64,000 nt of DNA from Bin87 sp965222895 (GTDB lineage Bacteria; Chloroflexota; Dehalococcoidia; Lucifugimonadales; UBA3495), in contig CBDCVB010000002.1 of NCBI GenBank assembly GCA_965222895.1, positions 1,860,001 through 1,924,000 on the forward strand, given 5' to 3'. The position numbers and the translations under genes were made by a program. A model generated the notes under the pieces. It did no database searches, was not told where the DNA came from, and worked only from the letters and a program-made list of their open reading frames with translations. Shown here piece by piece: positions 35,305 to 43,308 of this stretch. Each line of letters opens with the position of its first letter. The first letter of the stretch is position 1.

Positions 35305-35670
35305 CTATGCCTCCGGGAACGTGAGTTTCAGCAGCACGTGGCGCCGGTTGTTGGTGTAGGGGCGAACCTGCTCCGGCCAACGACCGGCGTCAACCGCGGC
35401 GGCCCATTCGGAGCTGGTCAGGATTTCAGGGCTATCCAGCTGATACACGGCGTGATGCCGGGGCGTTCCCGGTATCTCGATCTCACTCACTGCTCCGCCC
35501 ATGGCCATTACCAGACGCTGGGTTTCGTAGCGGGTTACGGCTTGGACGCCGGGAACTTGGTTGAGCAACGGGCAATGCTCGGTGTTGTAGACGTCGTTGA
35601 AAATCGCCTCGCGGTCGGGGTCAACGTCCATACTGGCGATGAACAGGTATTTGGAATGCAGGTCGGCCAT
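35305..35670 (-). CDS. DUF4286-like small protein
   Basis: A 121-residue protein with the pattern FIASMDVDPDREAIFNDVYN, TEHCPLLNQVPGV and VTRYE typical of DUF4286/EthD-like dimeric alpha-beta-barrel proteins. Such proteins are small cytoplasmic dimers and sometimes monooxygenase-like; no catalytic assignment is possible. It is 21 bp downstream of the TPR gene on the same strand. Confidence 0.7.
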   Translation of the reverse strand: MADLHSKYLFIASMDVDPDREAIFNDVYNTEHCPLLNQVPGVQAVTRYETQRLVMAMGGAVSEIEIPGTPRHHAVYQLDSPEILTSSEWAAAVDAGRWPEQVRPYTNNRRHVLLKLTFPEA

Positions 35671-35691
35671 TGTGATGCCTCCGTGGTAGGT

Positions 35692-36399
35692 TCAGTGAGA
35701 TTGATGGAGTAACTGCCCAGCCATGGCCCAGTCGGAGCGAGCCGCCGCCGGATTCCCCAAGGCAGCGTAAGCCTTACCGCGCGACACGTATGCCTCGGTG
35801 TGCCGTGGGTTCAACTTGATAGCGGCAGTGAAATCGGCCACCGCCATTTCCGGATGGCCGCCATCTCGTCTGGCCAGACCGCGCCAGTAGTATCCGGATG
35901 GATGGGTCGGCGCCCTGGCGATGGCTTGGGCGAGGTCGGCGCTGGCGGCGTCAAACCGACCGAGGTGATAGCGAGCGCGGCCTCGGGTCTCCCAGGCGAC
36001 CGCCGAACCGGGCGCTAATTCCAGAGCACGACTGCAATCGGAGTCGGCTCCGATCCAGTCTTGCAACCCGACATGGGCCTGTCCTCGGTGCAGCCACGCT
36101 TCGGGGCGACGGTCGTCCAGACCAAGGGCGATGTTCAGTTCGTCAACGGCAGCCTGATGCCGACCTAGCCAAACCATTGCCGCGCCGCGACGACTCCGAA
36201 CGTCGGGATTGTCGGGTGCGACCAGCGCCGCCAGATCCAGCTCGGTCATCGCTGCAACGAGCTGGCCGTCTGCCATCAGTTCAGCGGCATGGTTCAGATA
36301 GGTTGCGGCGTCGCCTGCTGCAACGGCGGGTTCTGCAACGGCGGGTTCCGTCGCTGGCTGCGTCTCCGGTTGATGCGTTGGTTGGCTCCCCATGGACAT
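35692..36399 (-). CDS. TPR-repeat protein
   Basis: A 235-residue protein made of about six tetratricopeptide repeats after an Ala/Pro/Glu-rich N-terminal 25 residues. Repeat signatures include AAMVWLGRHQAAVDELNIAL, AWLHRGQAHVGLQDWIGADS, GRARYHLGRFDAASADLAQA and YVSRGKAYAALGNPAAARSD. A scaffold or interaction role is expected. There is no signal peptide. The N-terminal sequence TEPAVAEPAVA is a short tandem repeat. Confidence 0.85.
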   Translation of the reverse strand: MSMGSQPTHQPETQPATEPAVAEPAVAAGDAATYLNHAAELMADGQLVAAMTELDLAALVAPDNPDVRSRRGAAMVWLGRHQAAVDELNIALGLDDRRPEAWLHRGQAHVGLQDWIGADSDCSRALELAPGSAVAWETRGRARYHLGRFDAASADLAQAIARAPTHPSGYYWRGLARRDGGHPEMAVADFTAAIKLNPRHTEAYVSRGKAYAALGNPAAARSDWAMAGQLLHQSH

Positions 36400-36475
36400 C
36401 CCATAGCAAAAGAGCGGACGTCAGATGATGGCGCCCGCTGCTGGCAATGTTCCCTGGCGTTGACTGCTCCGCAGG

Positions 36476-38122
36476 CTAAAACGCGCGTTTGTGGGAGTAG
36501 TCAATCTCTTCGTTGGTGATGAATTCCAGCAACACCGCGTTGCCTTCCGCGTTCTGCTGACGGGCACGCTGGAATGCCGGGATGATGTCGCCGGGGTTGG
36601 TAATGCGCTCGGCGTAACCACCCATGGCGCGGCCCATGTCGGCGTAGTTGCCGCCTAGGTCTCGGGACTGGTACAGGTCGTGCGAACGCTGCATGGCGCC
36701 GGTCTCTACCGCCATCGTGGAGTTGTTGAGCACCACGGTCGTGATGGGAGCGTTACTGCGGACGGCAGTCTCGAAATCGAGGCCAACCATGCCGAACGCG
36801 GCGTCGCCCATGAAGTTGACGCACATCTTTTCGGGGTCGGCGAGTTTGGCGCCGATGACCAGACCCAGGCCAGTACCCAGGCCGTGGGATTTGCCCCATC
36901 CGAGGTAGGTGCGGGGGCCGCCGGACCGGTAGAAGGGAGTAATCTGATCGCGGGGGCTGCCGGAGTCGTGGGTGATGATGGCTTCGTCCGAAGGCACCGC
37001 GCGCTGGAAGTCGGTGATGACGCGATAGGGGTTGACCAGCGGGCCGTTGTCAGTGGTCTTGTGCTGCCACTCGGCGAGCCAGGCGTTACGCGTAGACTCG
37101 ATCTCGCCGGTAATCTCGGCGTTGTTGCGGCGACTGTCGCCGACGATTTCACGACAGGCCTCGATCATCTGACGCAACGCCAGTCTGGCATCACCGATTA
37201 CGGGGAACTGGATGTCGTAGTCCTTGTTCAGGTCGCGCGGATCGTTGGTGTTCTGAATCAGGGTGCGGCCAGCGGGAAGGTTCATGGACATACCGTGTTT
37301 GGTGAAACTGCAACCAACGCCGAAGATTACATCGGCACGGCGCACGAATTGATACACCGTGCCCGACATGACGCCGGAGCCGCTGCCCAGCGCCAGCGGA
37401 TGGTGTTCGGGGAAGCCACTCTTGCCCAGCAGCGTAGTCATCACCGGTATCGACAGTAACTCGGCCAGTTCGATGAGGTCGTCGGTGGCCTCGGCGTACA
37501 TTACGCCCTGACCCGCGTGAATCACCGGATGCGCCGCAGAGCACAGGGCGCGGGCGGCGGCTTCGACATCGCGAGGGTCAGCCTGGGACGCCGCCGGACG
37601 GACGTTGCCGCCCCAGTAGAAAGCCTCTTCCGACACTTCTTCGAGGGCCACATCGGCGGGAATTTCGACCATCGACGGGCCGGGGCGACCGGTGTACAGG
37701 GCGTTGATGGCGCGCCGCATAGTCTGGCTGGTGTTCTGGGCCAGGTTCATGCGCTCGAGGTGCTTGGTCACGTGAGCGTAGCTCTCGATGGAATCAAACA
37801 TGGGGAAAACGCCCTGGCGATCCCGTGGGTGTCCCAAAGGCAGGAGCAGGATTGGAACTGAGTCGGAGAAGGCCGTGGCGACACCGGAGAAGGCGTTTTC
37901 GGCGCCGGGGCCGTATTGCATGGCGAATACACCCGGGGGCCGGCCGTTGGTAACCCGGCTGTAACCGTCGGCGATGCCGACGCCAACGCGCTCCTGACGG
38001 CAGACGATGGGACGGATGCCGGCGGCGGCGCAGGCCTCGATGACTGGCGTCGTGGGGAAGCAGGGCAGGTATTTGACACCCTCCCGCTTCAAAATTTCGG
38101 CGATTGCATCAATAGTTTGCAC
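36476..38122 (-). CDS. Thiamine-pyrophosphate-dependent enzyme, acetolactate synthase-like
   Basis: A 548-residue protein with the three domains of the pyruvate-oxidase/acetolactate synthase family. The activating Glu lies in CRQERVGVGIADGYSR (about residue 44). The ThDP motif is changed from GDG to GDA: MGDAAFGMVGLDFETAV, then VVLNNSTMAVE. AMQYGPGAENAFSGVATAF and RPGPSMVEIPADV are typical. True substrate unknown: decarboxylases such as oxalyl-CoA, benzoylformate or sulfopyruvate types share this fold, and a paralogue (ilvB) with a canonical motif is at 60.5 kb. It starts a leftward run with the TPR and DUF4286-like genes. Confidence 0.88.
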   Translation of the reverse strand: MQTIDAIAEILKREGVKYLPCFPTTPVIEACAAAGIRPIVCRQERVGVGIADGYSRVTNGRPPGVFAMQYGPGAENAFSGVATAFSDSVPILLLPLGHPRDRQGVFPMFDSIESYAHVTKHLERMNLAQNTSQTMRRAINALYTGRPGPSMVEIPADVALEEVSEEAFYWGGNVRPAASQADPRDVEAAARALCSAAHPVIHAGQGVMYAEATDDLIELAELLSIPVMTTLLGKSGFPEHHPLALGSGSGVMSGTVYQFVRRADVIFGVGCSFTKHGMSMNLPAGRTLIQNTNDPRDLNKDYDIQFPVIGDARLALRQMIEACREIVGDSRRNNAEITGEIESTRNAWLAEWQHKTTDNGPLVNPYRVITDFQRAVPSDEAIITHDSGSPRDQITPFYRSGGPRTYLGWGKSHGLGTGLGLVIGAKLADPEKMCVNFMGDAAFGMVGLDFETAVRSNAPITTVVLNNSTMAVETGAMQRSHDLYQSRDLGGNYADMGRAMGGYAERITNPGDIIPAFQRARQQNAEGNAVLLEFITNEEIDYSHKRAF

Positions 38123-38410
38123 GGGGTTACCTCACTAGCGATTGTGGGTTCGGCGCGTTTGCGAAGCGCAAAAACGGCGTAGTGGGGCAAGTATATCACC
38201 CAGTCAGGCGGGGAGTTCGCACCAGCGAGAGCGCCCCTCACCTCCGGCCCCTCTCCCGGGCGGGCGACGGTGGTGAGGGGTGCCGGGCGGGTGCATTTCG
38301 CCACCGGGATTGCCGCGTCGCTGCGCTCCTCGCAATGACGATGGGGCCGGGTTGGATTGGAAGCATATGCAAGAGTGCGGGTGGGAGTTCGAACCTCTCC
38401 CGTACAGTTA
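38123..38410. repeat. Gene-free stretch with dispersed-repeat-like hairpins
   Basis: No gene is seen. The stretch has short inverted segments such as CCCCTCACC and GGTGAGGGG around 38237-38279, a phrase TTGCCGCGTCGCTGCGCTCC typical of dispersed intergenic repeats, and GGGAGTTCGAACCTCTCCC at 38391-38409, right before the IS end. A related phrase TGGGATTGCGACGCTGC occurs after the IS at about 39419. Confidence 0.5.
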
Positions 38411-39343
38411 GAGCCTATCCTAAAAACAAAATTCGAGCTAAACTGGTCGTATGACGAAAGCGAAGGAACCCAAGCCGCCTCGACCGAAGCGCGCCGGCCC
38501 AGCCACTCCGACCAACCCCACCACCGGCTCCTTTCAGGTATCCGATGAATTGTGGGAGGCACTGGCTCCACTCCTTCCCCAGCGGGTGAATACCCATCCC
38601 TTGGGCGGAGGCCGCCCCCGGGTCCCGGACCGGACCTGCGCCAACGGTATCTTCTACGTGCTGCGCACCGGTTGCCAGTGGAAGTCCCTGGATGCCACCG
38701 GCATCTGCTCCGGCTCCACCGCCCACCTGCGCTTTCAGGAATGGGCCGCCGCCGGGGTGTTCCGGGAGCTGTGGCGGGCGGGCCTGCAAGAGTACGATGA
38801 ATTGAAGGGTTTGGACTGGAGTTGGCTGAGCATGGACGGGGCCTTGACCAAATCCCCCCTGGGCGGGGGGAAAAACCGGGCCCAACCCCACGGACCAGGG
38901 CAAGAGCGGGGTCAAACGCAGTCTGTTGACCGAAGCCGGGGGCATTCCGGTGGGGCTGGCGGTGGACGGAGCCAACCGCCACGACATGAAACTGGTGCGG
39001 GCTACACTGGACAGTTTCCCGGCGCCGCGCCCCGCGCCCACTCCGGAGCGTCCCCAAGGTCTGTGCCTGGACAAGGGCTATGACTATGCGGAGGTGCGCC
39101 GAACCCTGGAGGAATTCGGCTGCACCGCCCACATCCGCAGCCGGGGTGAGGAGGCCCAGGCCATCAAAAAGGAGGCCGGCTTCAAAGCTCGGCGCTGGGT
39201 GGTGGAACGCACCCACAGCTGGATGAACCGCTTCCGGCGCATTCTGGTGCGCTGGGACAAGTCTCCCACCAACTACATAGCCTTTCTTCATTTTGCCTGT
39301 GCCCTTATTGCTTTCAGGGCTGCCGGATTATTAGGATAGGCTC
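38411..39343 (+). mobile_element. IS5-family insertion sequence, complete
   Basis: A 933-bp element with perfect 13-bp terminal inverted repeats (GAGCCTATCCTAA at 38411-38423; complement at 39331-39343) flanked by TTA on both sides, read as a 3-bp target duplication. It carries one transposase in two overlapping frames. Size, ends and target size suit the IS5 superfamily (IS427/IS1031-like groups). Confidence 0.88.
38451..39339 (+). CDS. IS5-family DDE transposase, two frames
   Basis: The N-terminal part (38451 onward) has SDELWEALAPLLPQ, the family helix-turn-helix and YVLRTGCQWKSL, and SWLSMDGALTKSPLGG with the first catalytic Asp. The C-terminal part is in the +1 frame: SLLTEAGGIPVGLAVDGANR, LCLDKGYDY (second Asp) and RRWVVERTHSWMNRFRRI (Glu). 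The switch lies at the run GGGGGGAAAAAC near 38866-38877. A programmed +1 frameshift, known in some IS5 groups, or a recent mutation would explain it. The stop lies within the right inverted repeat. Confidence 0.85.
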
Positions 39344-39549
39344 TTAGAGGGGAGCCGGATACCGCCGGATATCGGGGGTAGTTGGGACCCTTTGCGGCAG
39401 ACGGGCGCGGTGCGCCGATGGGATTGCGACGCTGCTTTGCTTCTCGGAATGACGGAGGGCTTGACTGGCTGAGGAAACGGGGATCATTGTTTCGGTGGGG
39501 TAAACTGCGTAGAATGGCGGTCGCATCCTGACAGTTTTGGGGCGTTGGT

Positions 39550-40746
39550 TTGGAATCTGGAGCACTACAGGGCGTCAAGGTCATTGACCTGACCCATCAC
39601 ATTGCCGGGCCTTATGCTACCAAGCTCCTGGCTGATTTTGGGGCCGACGTGTTGAAGATCGAGCGGCCGGGAGGGGACCCGGCGCGGCGATTGCCACCGT
39701 TCTATCACGACGAACCGCACCACGAAAAAAGCCTGCCGTTTCTGTACCTGAATACCAACAAGCGCAGCGTTACGCTCAATCTCAAAACCGATACTGGTCG
39801 GGGGATTCTGCTGGATTTGCTGGCGGACGCTGATGTGGTGGTCGAGAATTTTGCGCCACGGGTTCTGCCGTCGCTGGGGCTGGACTACGATACCTTGCGG
39901 GAGCGCAACGACCGGCTGGTGCTGGCCTCGGTATCCAACTTTGGGCAGAGCGGGCCATGGCGCGATTTCCGGGCCACGGAGATCGTGGAGTACGCGTTAG
40001 GCGGGTTGATGTACATATTCGGTGGCTACGACCGGGAACCTTTGACCCACGCACTGCATCAGGCGCAGTTCAAGGCCGGCACCAATCTGGCATCCGCAAC
40101 GCTGATGGCCCTGTACCACCAGCGGCTCACCGGCGAGGGCCAGCGGGTGGATGTATCCATTCAGGAGAGCCTGGCCTCGGCGTTGCGCGACGTTACCAAT
40201 AACTACACCTACTCCGGCGCTGTGCGACGCCGACAACCCAACCACACCGGAGACTTGACGCGCTTGCGGGCCGTGTCCGATGGGTACGTCCTACCCAACC
40301 CAGGGCTGGGGGCGTCGGTGAACTGGCAAGTGATGGTAGATTTTCTGGAAGCGCCGGCGCTGGACGACCCCCGATTTGACAATCCTTCGGCGCGCCTGGA
40401 AAACGCGGAGGCGTTGGGCGACATCCTGGATGAGATTTTCGCCACCAAACAGAAACAGGAGATTTTCTACGCCGCCCACGAAAAACGCTTCATCTACGGC
40501 GTGATCGATTCGCCGGCTGAAACCGTTGACAACCCACAGATTCGAGCGCGTGGGTACTACGTGCCGCTGCAACATCCCGAACTCGGCGAGATTACGTTTC
40601 CGGGTGCGCCCTTCCTGCTCAGCGACTCACCGTGGCAGGTTGAGTCTGCGGCGCCGTTGTTGGGCGAACATACAGCTGACGTTCTGGCCGGGTTGGGTTA
40701 TGACGCGCCCGGGTTGGCGTATCTGCGGGCGTCGGAGGTAATCTGA
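39550..40746 (+). CDS. CaiB/BaiF family III CoA-transferase
   Basis: A 398-residue family III CoA-transferase. It starts at TTG: LQGVKVIDLTHHIAGPYATK is the typical first strand and helix. DFGADVLKIERPGGDPARR follows, and the catalytic Asp is in the GEGQRVDVSIQESLASAL region or close to it. GQSGPWRDFRATEIVEYALGG is also typical. These enzymes move CoA between acids (formyl-CoA, carnitinyl-CoA, succinyl-CoA type). The next gene is a second member, 1 bp away, so the two are translated together and could form a heterodimer. Confidence 0.92.
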   Translation: MESGALQGVKVIDLTHHIAGPYATKLLADFGADVLKIERPGGDPARRLPPFYHDEPHHEKSLPFLYLNTNKRSVTLNLKTDTGRGILLDLLADADVVVENFAPRVLPSLGLDYDTLRERNDRLVLASVSNFGQSGPWRDFRATEIVEYALGGLMYIFGGYDREPLTHALHQAQFKAGTNLASATLMALYHQRLTGEGQRVDVSIQESLASALRDVTNNYTYSGAVRRRQPNHTGDLTRLRAVSDGYVLPNPGLGASVNWQVMVDFLEAPALDDPRFDNPSARLENAEALGDILDEIFATKQKQEIFYAAHEKRFIYGVIDSPAETVDNPQIRARGYYVPLQHPELGEITFPGAPFLLSDSPWQVESAAPLLGEHTADVLAGLGYDAPGLAYLRASEVI

Positions 40747-40747
40747 T

Positions 40748-42097
40748 ATGGCGGGGCCATTGCAGGGGGTACGCATCGTTGAGATGGGCCAGCTAATCGC
40801 CATTCCATCGGCGATGAAGTGGCTGGGTGATATGGGCGCCCAGGTGATTCGTCTGGAATCGGTACAGCGGCTGGAAAGTTACCGCACCGACTCGCTGTAT
40901 CTGAATGACGTGGATGGCGATTTTTGGAACCGGGGCGCGAATTTCTACGAACAAAACCGCAACAAACTTGGCTTGACCCTGGACCTGAGCCGCGATGAAG
41001 GCCGGGCCGTGCTGCGCGACCTCATCGCCATATCCGATGTTTTCGCCGAGAACTTCACGCCGCGGGTGGTGCGCAATTTTGGCCTGGAATACGCCGACCT
41101 GCGCAAGATCCGTCCCGACATCATCATGGTGTCATCTACGGGTTACGGGTTCGACGGGCCCTGGGCCAATTTCGGGGCGACCGGCCCGGCCACGGAAGGC
41201 GCGGCGGGTTTGGCTTACATGACCGGTTACAAGGACGGCGGGCCCGTCATGTCAGAAATTCCCTACACTGATTACACCGCCGGCGAGCATACGGTGGCCG
41301 CGGTGATGCTGGCGCTGATGCACCGGCTCAACACGGGCCGGGGACAGTTCATCGACATTTCGCAAACCCAAACTTGCAGCGCCACCATCCCAGAGGCATT
41401 GCTGGACTGGACGGTAAACGGGCGGGTGCAACCCCGGGCCGGCAACGAAGACCCCGCAATGTCGCCCCACGGATGCTATCCCTGCGCCGGGGATGACCGC
41501 TGGATTGCCATTGCTATCGACAACGATGCGGCGTGGCAGGCGTTGTGTCGTGTGATGCGTCGGGCGGATTGGGCGGCGGATGGTCGGTACGCCGATGTGT
41601 TGAGTCGCATCACTCACCGCGCAGAACTGGACCGGATGCTGGCCTTTGAAACGCGGCAACACAACAACCAAGCGCTGATGGCGCAGTTGCAGGCGAAGGG
41701 AGTCGCCGCCGGCGCGGTGATGGACAGCAAGGACCTGCTGTTCAACGAGCACCTGGAGGCTCGTGAATTTTACGAAGTTATTGAGCACCACCCGGCCACG
41801 GGGATGCCTCCGCTGCCTTACGCCGGGCGTCCGTGGAAACTGTCGGGCACTCCGGCAATCGACCCAAAAGCGGCTCCCATCATGGGTGAACACAATCAGA
41901 CGCTGCTGGGTGAGCTGCTAGGCCGCACCGACGCGCAGGTTGCGGAGCTGGCAGAGGCCGACATCATTGGGTTTGCGCCGCTGACGCCGCGTGGCGTGCG
42001 GCGGCCGTCGCTGGACGAGCAGGTGCGGCAGGGCCGTATGCAGCGGTACGAGACCGATTACGCAGAGCAGATTCGGCGTCGTTTCGGTATAGAGTAG
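40748..42097 (+). CDS. CaiB/BaiF family III CoA-transferase
   Basis: A 449-residue member with the same fold: LQGVRIVEMGQLIAIPSAMK, DMGAQVIRLESVQRLESYR, FYEQNRNKLGLTLDLSRDEG and STGYGFDGPWANFGATGPAT. It is longer than its neighbour at the C-terminus, where a basic tail (LDEQVRQGRMQRYETDYAEQ) follows the usual end. Start ATG 40748 lies 1 bp after the preceding stop, a sign of translational coupling. Substrate unknown. Confidence 0.92.
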   Translation: MAGPLQGVRIVEMGQLIAIPSAMKWLGDMGAQVIRLESVQRLESYRTDSLYLNDVDGDFWNRGANFYEQNRNKLGLTLDLSRDEGRAVLRDLIAISDVFAENFTPRVVRNFGLEYADLRKIRPDIIMVSSTGYGFDGPWANFGATGPATEGAAGLAYMTGYKDGGPVMSEIPYTDYTAGEHTVAAVMLALMHRLNTGRGQFIDISQTQTCSATIPEALLDWTVNGRVQPRAGNEDPAMSPHGCYPCAGDDRWIAIAIDNDAAWQALCRVMRRADWAADGRYADVLSRITHRAELDRMLAFETRQHNNQALMAQLQAKGVAAGAVMDSKDLLFNEHLEAREFYEVIEHHPATGMPPLPYAGRPWKLSGTPAIDPKAAPIMGEHNQTLLGELLGRTDAQVAELAEADIIGFAPLTPRGVRRPSLDEQVRQGRMQRYETDYAEQIRRRFGIE

Positions 42098-42135
42098 GGC
42101 CGGGGGTTTTTCGCCCTCACCCCAACCCTCTCCCT

Positions 42136-42729
42136 TTACGACGACCGGCGGGATTCGAATGCGGATATGGCGTCTTCGTGCTGTAGGGTCAAGCCAATGT
42201 CGTCAAGGCCGTTGAGCAGGCAATAGCGGCGGAACTCGTCCACCTGGAAGTCCACCACGATGTCCTCATCGTTGTCGCGGACCTGTTGCGCTTCGAGATC
42301 GACCTTCAGTTCCAGGCCGGGGTTGTTTTTGGACTTGTCCATAATCTGCCGCACCGCCGCTTCAGGCAGGATCAGCGGCAAGACGCCGTTTTTGAAGCAG
42401 TTGTTGTAAAAGATGTCGGCGAAGCTGGGGGCGATGACGCACCGGATACCGAAATCTTCCAGGGCCCAGGGAGCGTGCTCACGCGATGAGCCACAGCCGA
42501 AGTTGGGGCCGGATACCAGGATTTTGGAATTGCGGAAAGGACCTTGATTCAGGATGAAATCCGGGTTTTCCGAACCGTCTTCCCGGTAGCGATAGCGGTC
42601 GAACAGATTGGGGCCAAAGCCGGTGCGCTCGATGCTTTTGAGATAGACGGCGGGGATAATCATATCGGTGTCCACGTTGACCTGGTCGAGGTGGGCAACG
42701 ACGCCGCTCAGGCTGACAAAGGGTTCCAT
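42136..42729 (-). CDS. leuD: 3-isopropylmalate dehydratase small subunit LeuD
   Basis: A 197-residue LeuD of the bacterial long type. With LeuC it isomerises 2- to 3-isopropylmalate in leucine synthesis. LDQVNVDTDMIIPAVYLK, SGPNFGCGSSREHAPWALED and FADIFYNNCFKNGVLPLIL are diagnostic. AAGGAG precedes ATG 42729. Normally leuD directly follows leuC; here two small genes (42749-43302) lie between. Confidence 0.97.
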   Translation of the reverse strand: MEPFVSLSGVVAHLDQVNVDTDMIIPAVYLKSIERTGFGPNLFDRYRYREDGSENPDFILNQGPFRNSKILVSGPNFGCGSSREHAPWALEDFGIRCVIAPSFADIFYNNCFKNGVLPLILPEAAVRQIMDKSKNNPGLELKVDLEAQQVRDNDEDIVVDFQVDEFRRYCLLNGLDDIGLTLQHEDAISAFESRRSS

Positions 42730-42748
42730 GTTAGCTCCTTAGAGGGAA

Positions 42749-42997
42749 TCAGGGATTGATCGTCATGGTTTTCGGCGGTGAGTAAGAACGAATTTCTATC
42801 TCTACACCAGTTTTGATGGCGTCTTCAAAAATTTTCTGCAAGCGCTCAGTAACCGCAGAGTTTGTGTAGCCTTCGCCGCAGTTATCGCACACGTCAGCAG
42901 GTACATCCTTTATGATTACCGTTGCCGAATCGTTGAATAGAGGTACGGTAGTCACACCGGGCGTGGTCTTACCGTTCTTGCAGATGACGCATTTCAT
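42749..42997 (-). CDS. YgiT-type zinc-finger protein, probable antitoxin
   Basis: An 82-residue protein with the MqsA/YgiT N-terminal zinc finger: MKCVICKNGKTTPGVTTV followed by VCDNCGEGYTNSAV, giving two CxxC pairs. The C-terminal part (ERLQKIFEDAIKTGVEIEIR) is helical but too short for the HTH of full MqsA. Its ATG overlaps the stop of the upstream DUF4258 gene (ATGA), and AAAAGGAGA is upstream, as in toxin-antitoxin pairs where the toxin comes first. A 19-bp gap leads to leuD. Confidence 0.85.
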   Translation of the reverse strand: MKCVICKNGKTTPGVTTVPLFNDSATVIIKDVPADVCDNCGEGYTNSAVTERLQKIFEDAIKTGVEIEIRSYSPPKTMTINP

Positions 42998-43302
42998 CGT
43001 CTTCTCCTTTTGAAATCCGGCAGCCAAAGTCGAGGTGACGGCTCGTATAAAGTTATGATGACTGGCCGGTTGCTCTCAGAGTCATCGTAGAAAAGAACGT
43101 GCACCGGCCTTGAACCAACCCACCCTAACAGCAGTTTACTGGGCTCAGGGGTGTCATCAGGGTAGTCTTCAACCAACTCACCTGCGCCAATTACGGATTC
43201 AACCTCTTCGGGTGTAAGGACCCGTTGTATCATCCTTATTCGGGCATGTGAAGTGTAGCGAATCTGCGGATTGGTCCGATGGCCTTCGTGAGGGTTTGGC
43301 AC
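42994..43302 (-). CDS. DUF4258 protein, probable toxin
   Basis: A 102-residue basic protein with the DUF4258 pattern: IRYTSHARIRMIQRVLTPEE (the S-x-H-A-x-x-R-M-x-x-R motif), VESVIGAGELVEDYPDDTPE and PVHVLFYDDSESNRPVIITL ending in YEPSPRLWLPDFKRRRR in shorter blocks. DUF4258 genes are often found before YgiT-type zinc-finger genes, and a RelE-like RNase role is suspected for the family but not shown here. It begins 6 bp after the leuC stop. Confidence 0.83.
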   Translation of the reverse strand: MPNPHEGHRTNPQIRYTSHARIRMIQRVLTPEEVESVIGAGELVEDYPDDTPEPSKLLLGWVGSRPVHVLFYDDSESNRPVIITLYEPSPRLWLPDFKRRRR

Positions 43303-43308
43303 GATGTC

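Noticed and set aside
38388..38410. tRNA-like GTTCGAACC segment
   Set aside because: It resembles a T-arm, but no acceptor, D or anticodon arm can be built around it; it is part of a short palindromic repeat.
38089..39291. 400-codon minus-strand frame across the IS
   Set aside because: Antisense to the transposase and runs through an intergenic repeat and the start of the ThDP gene.
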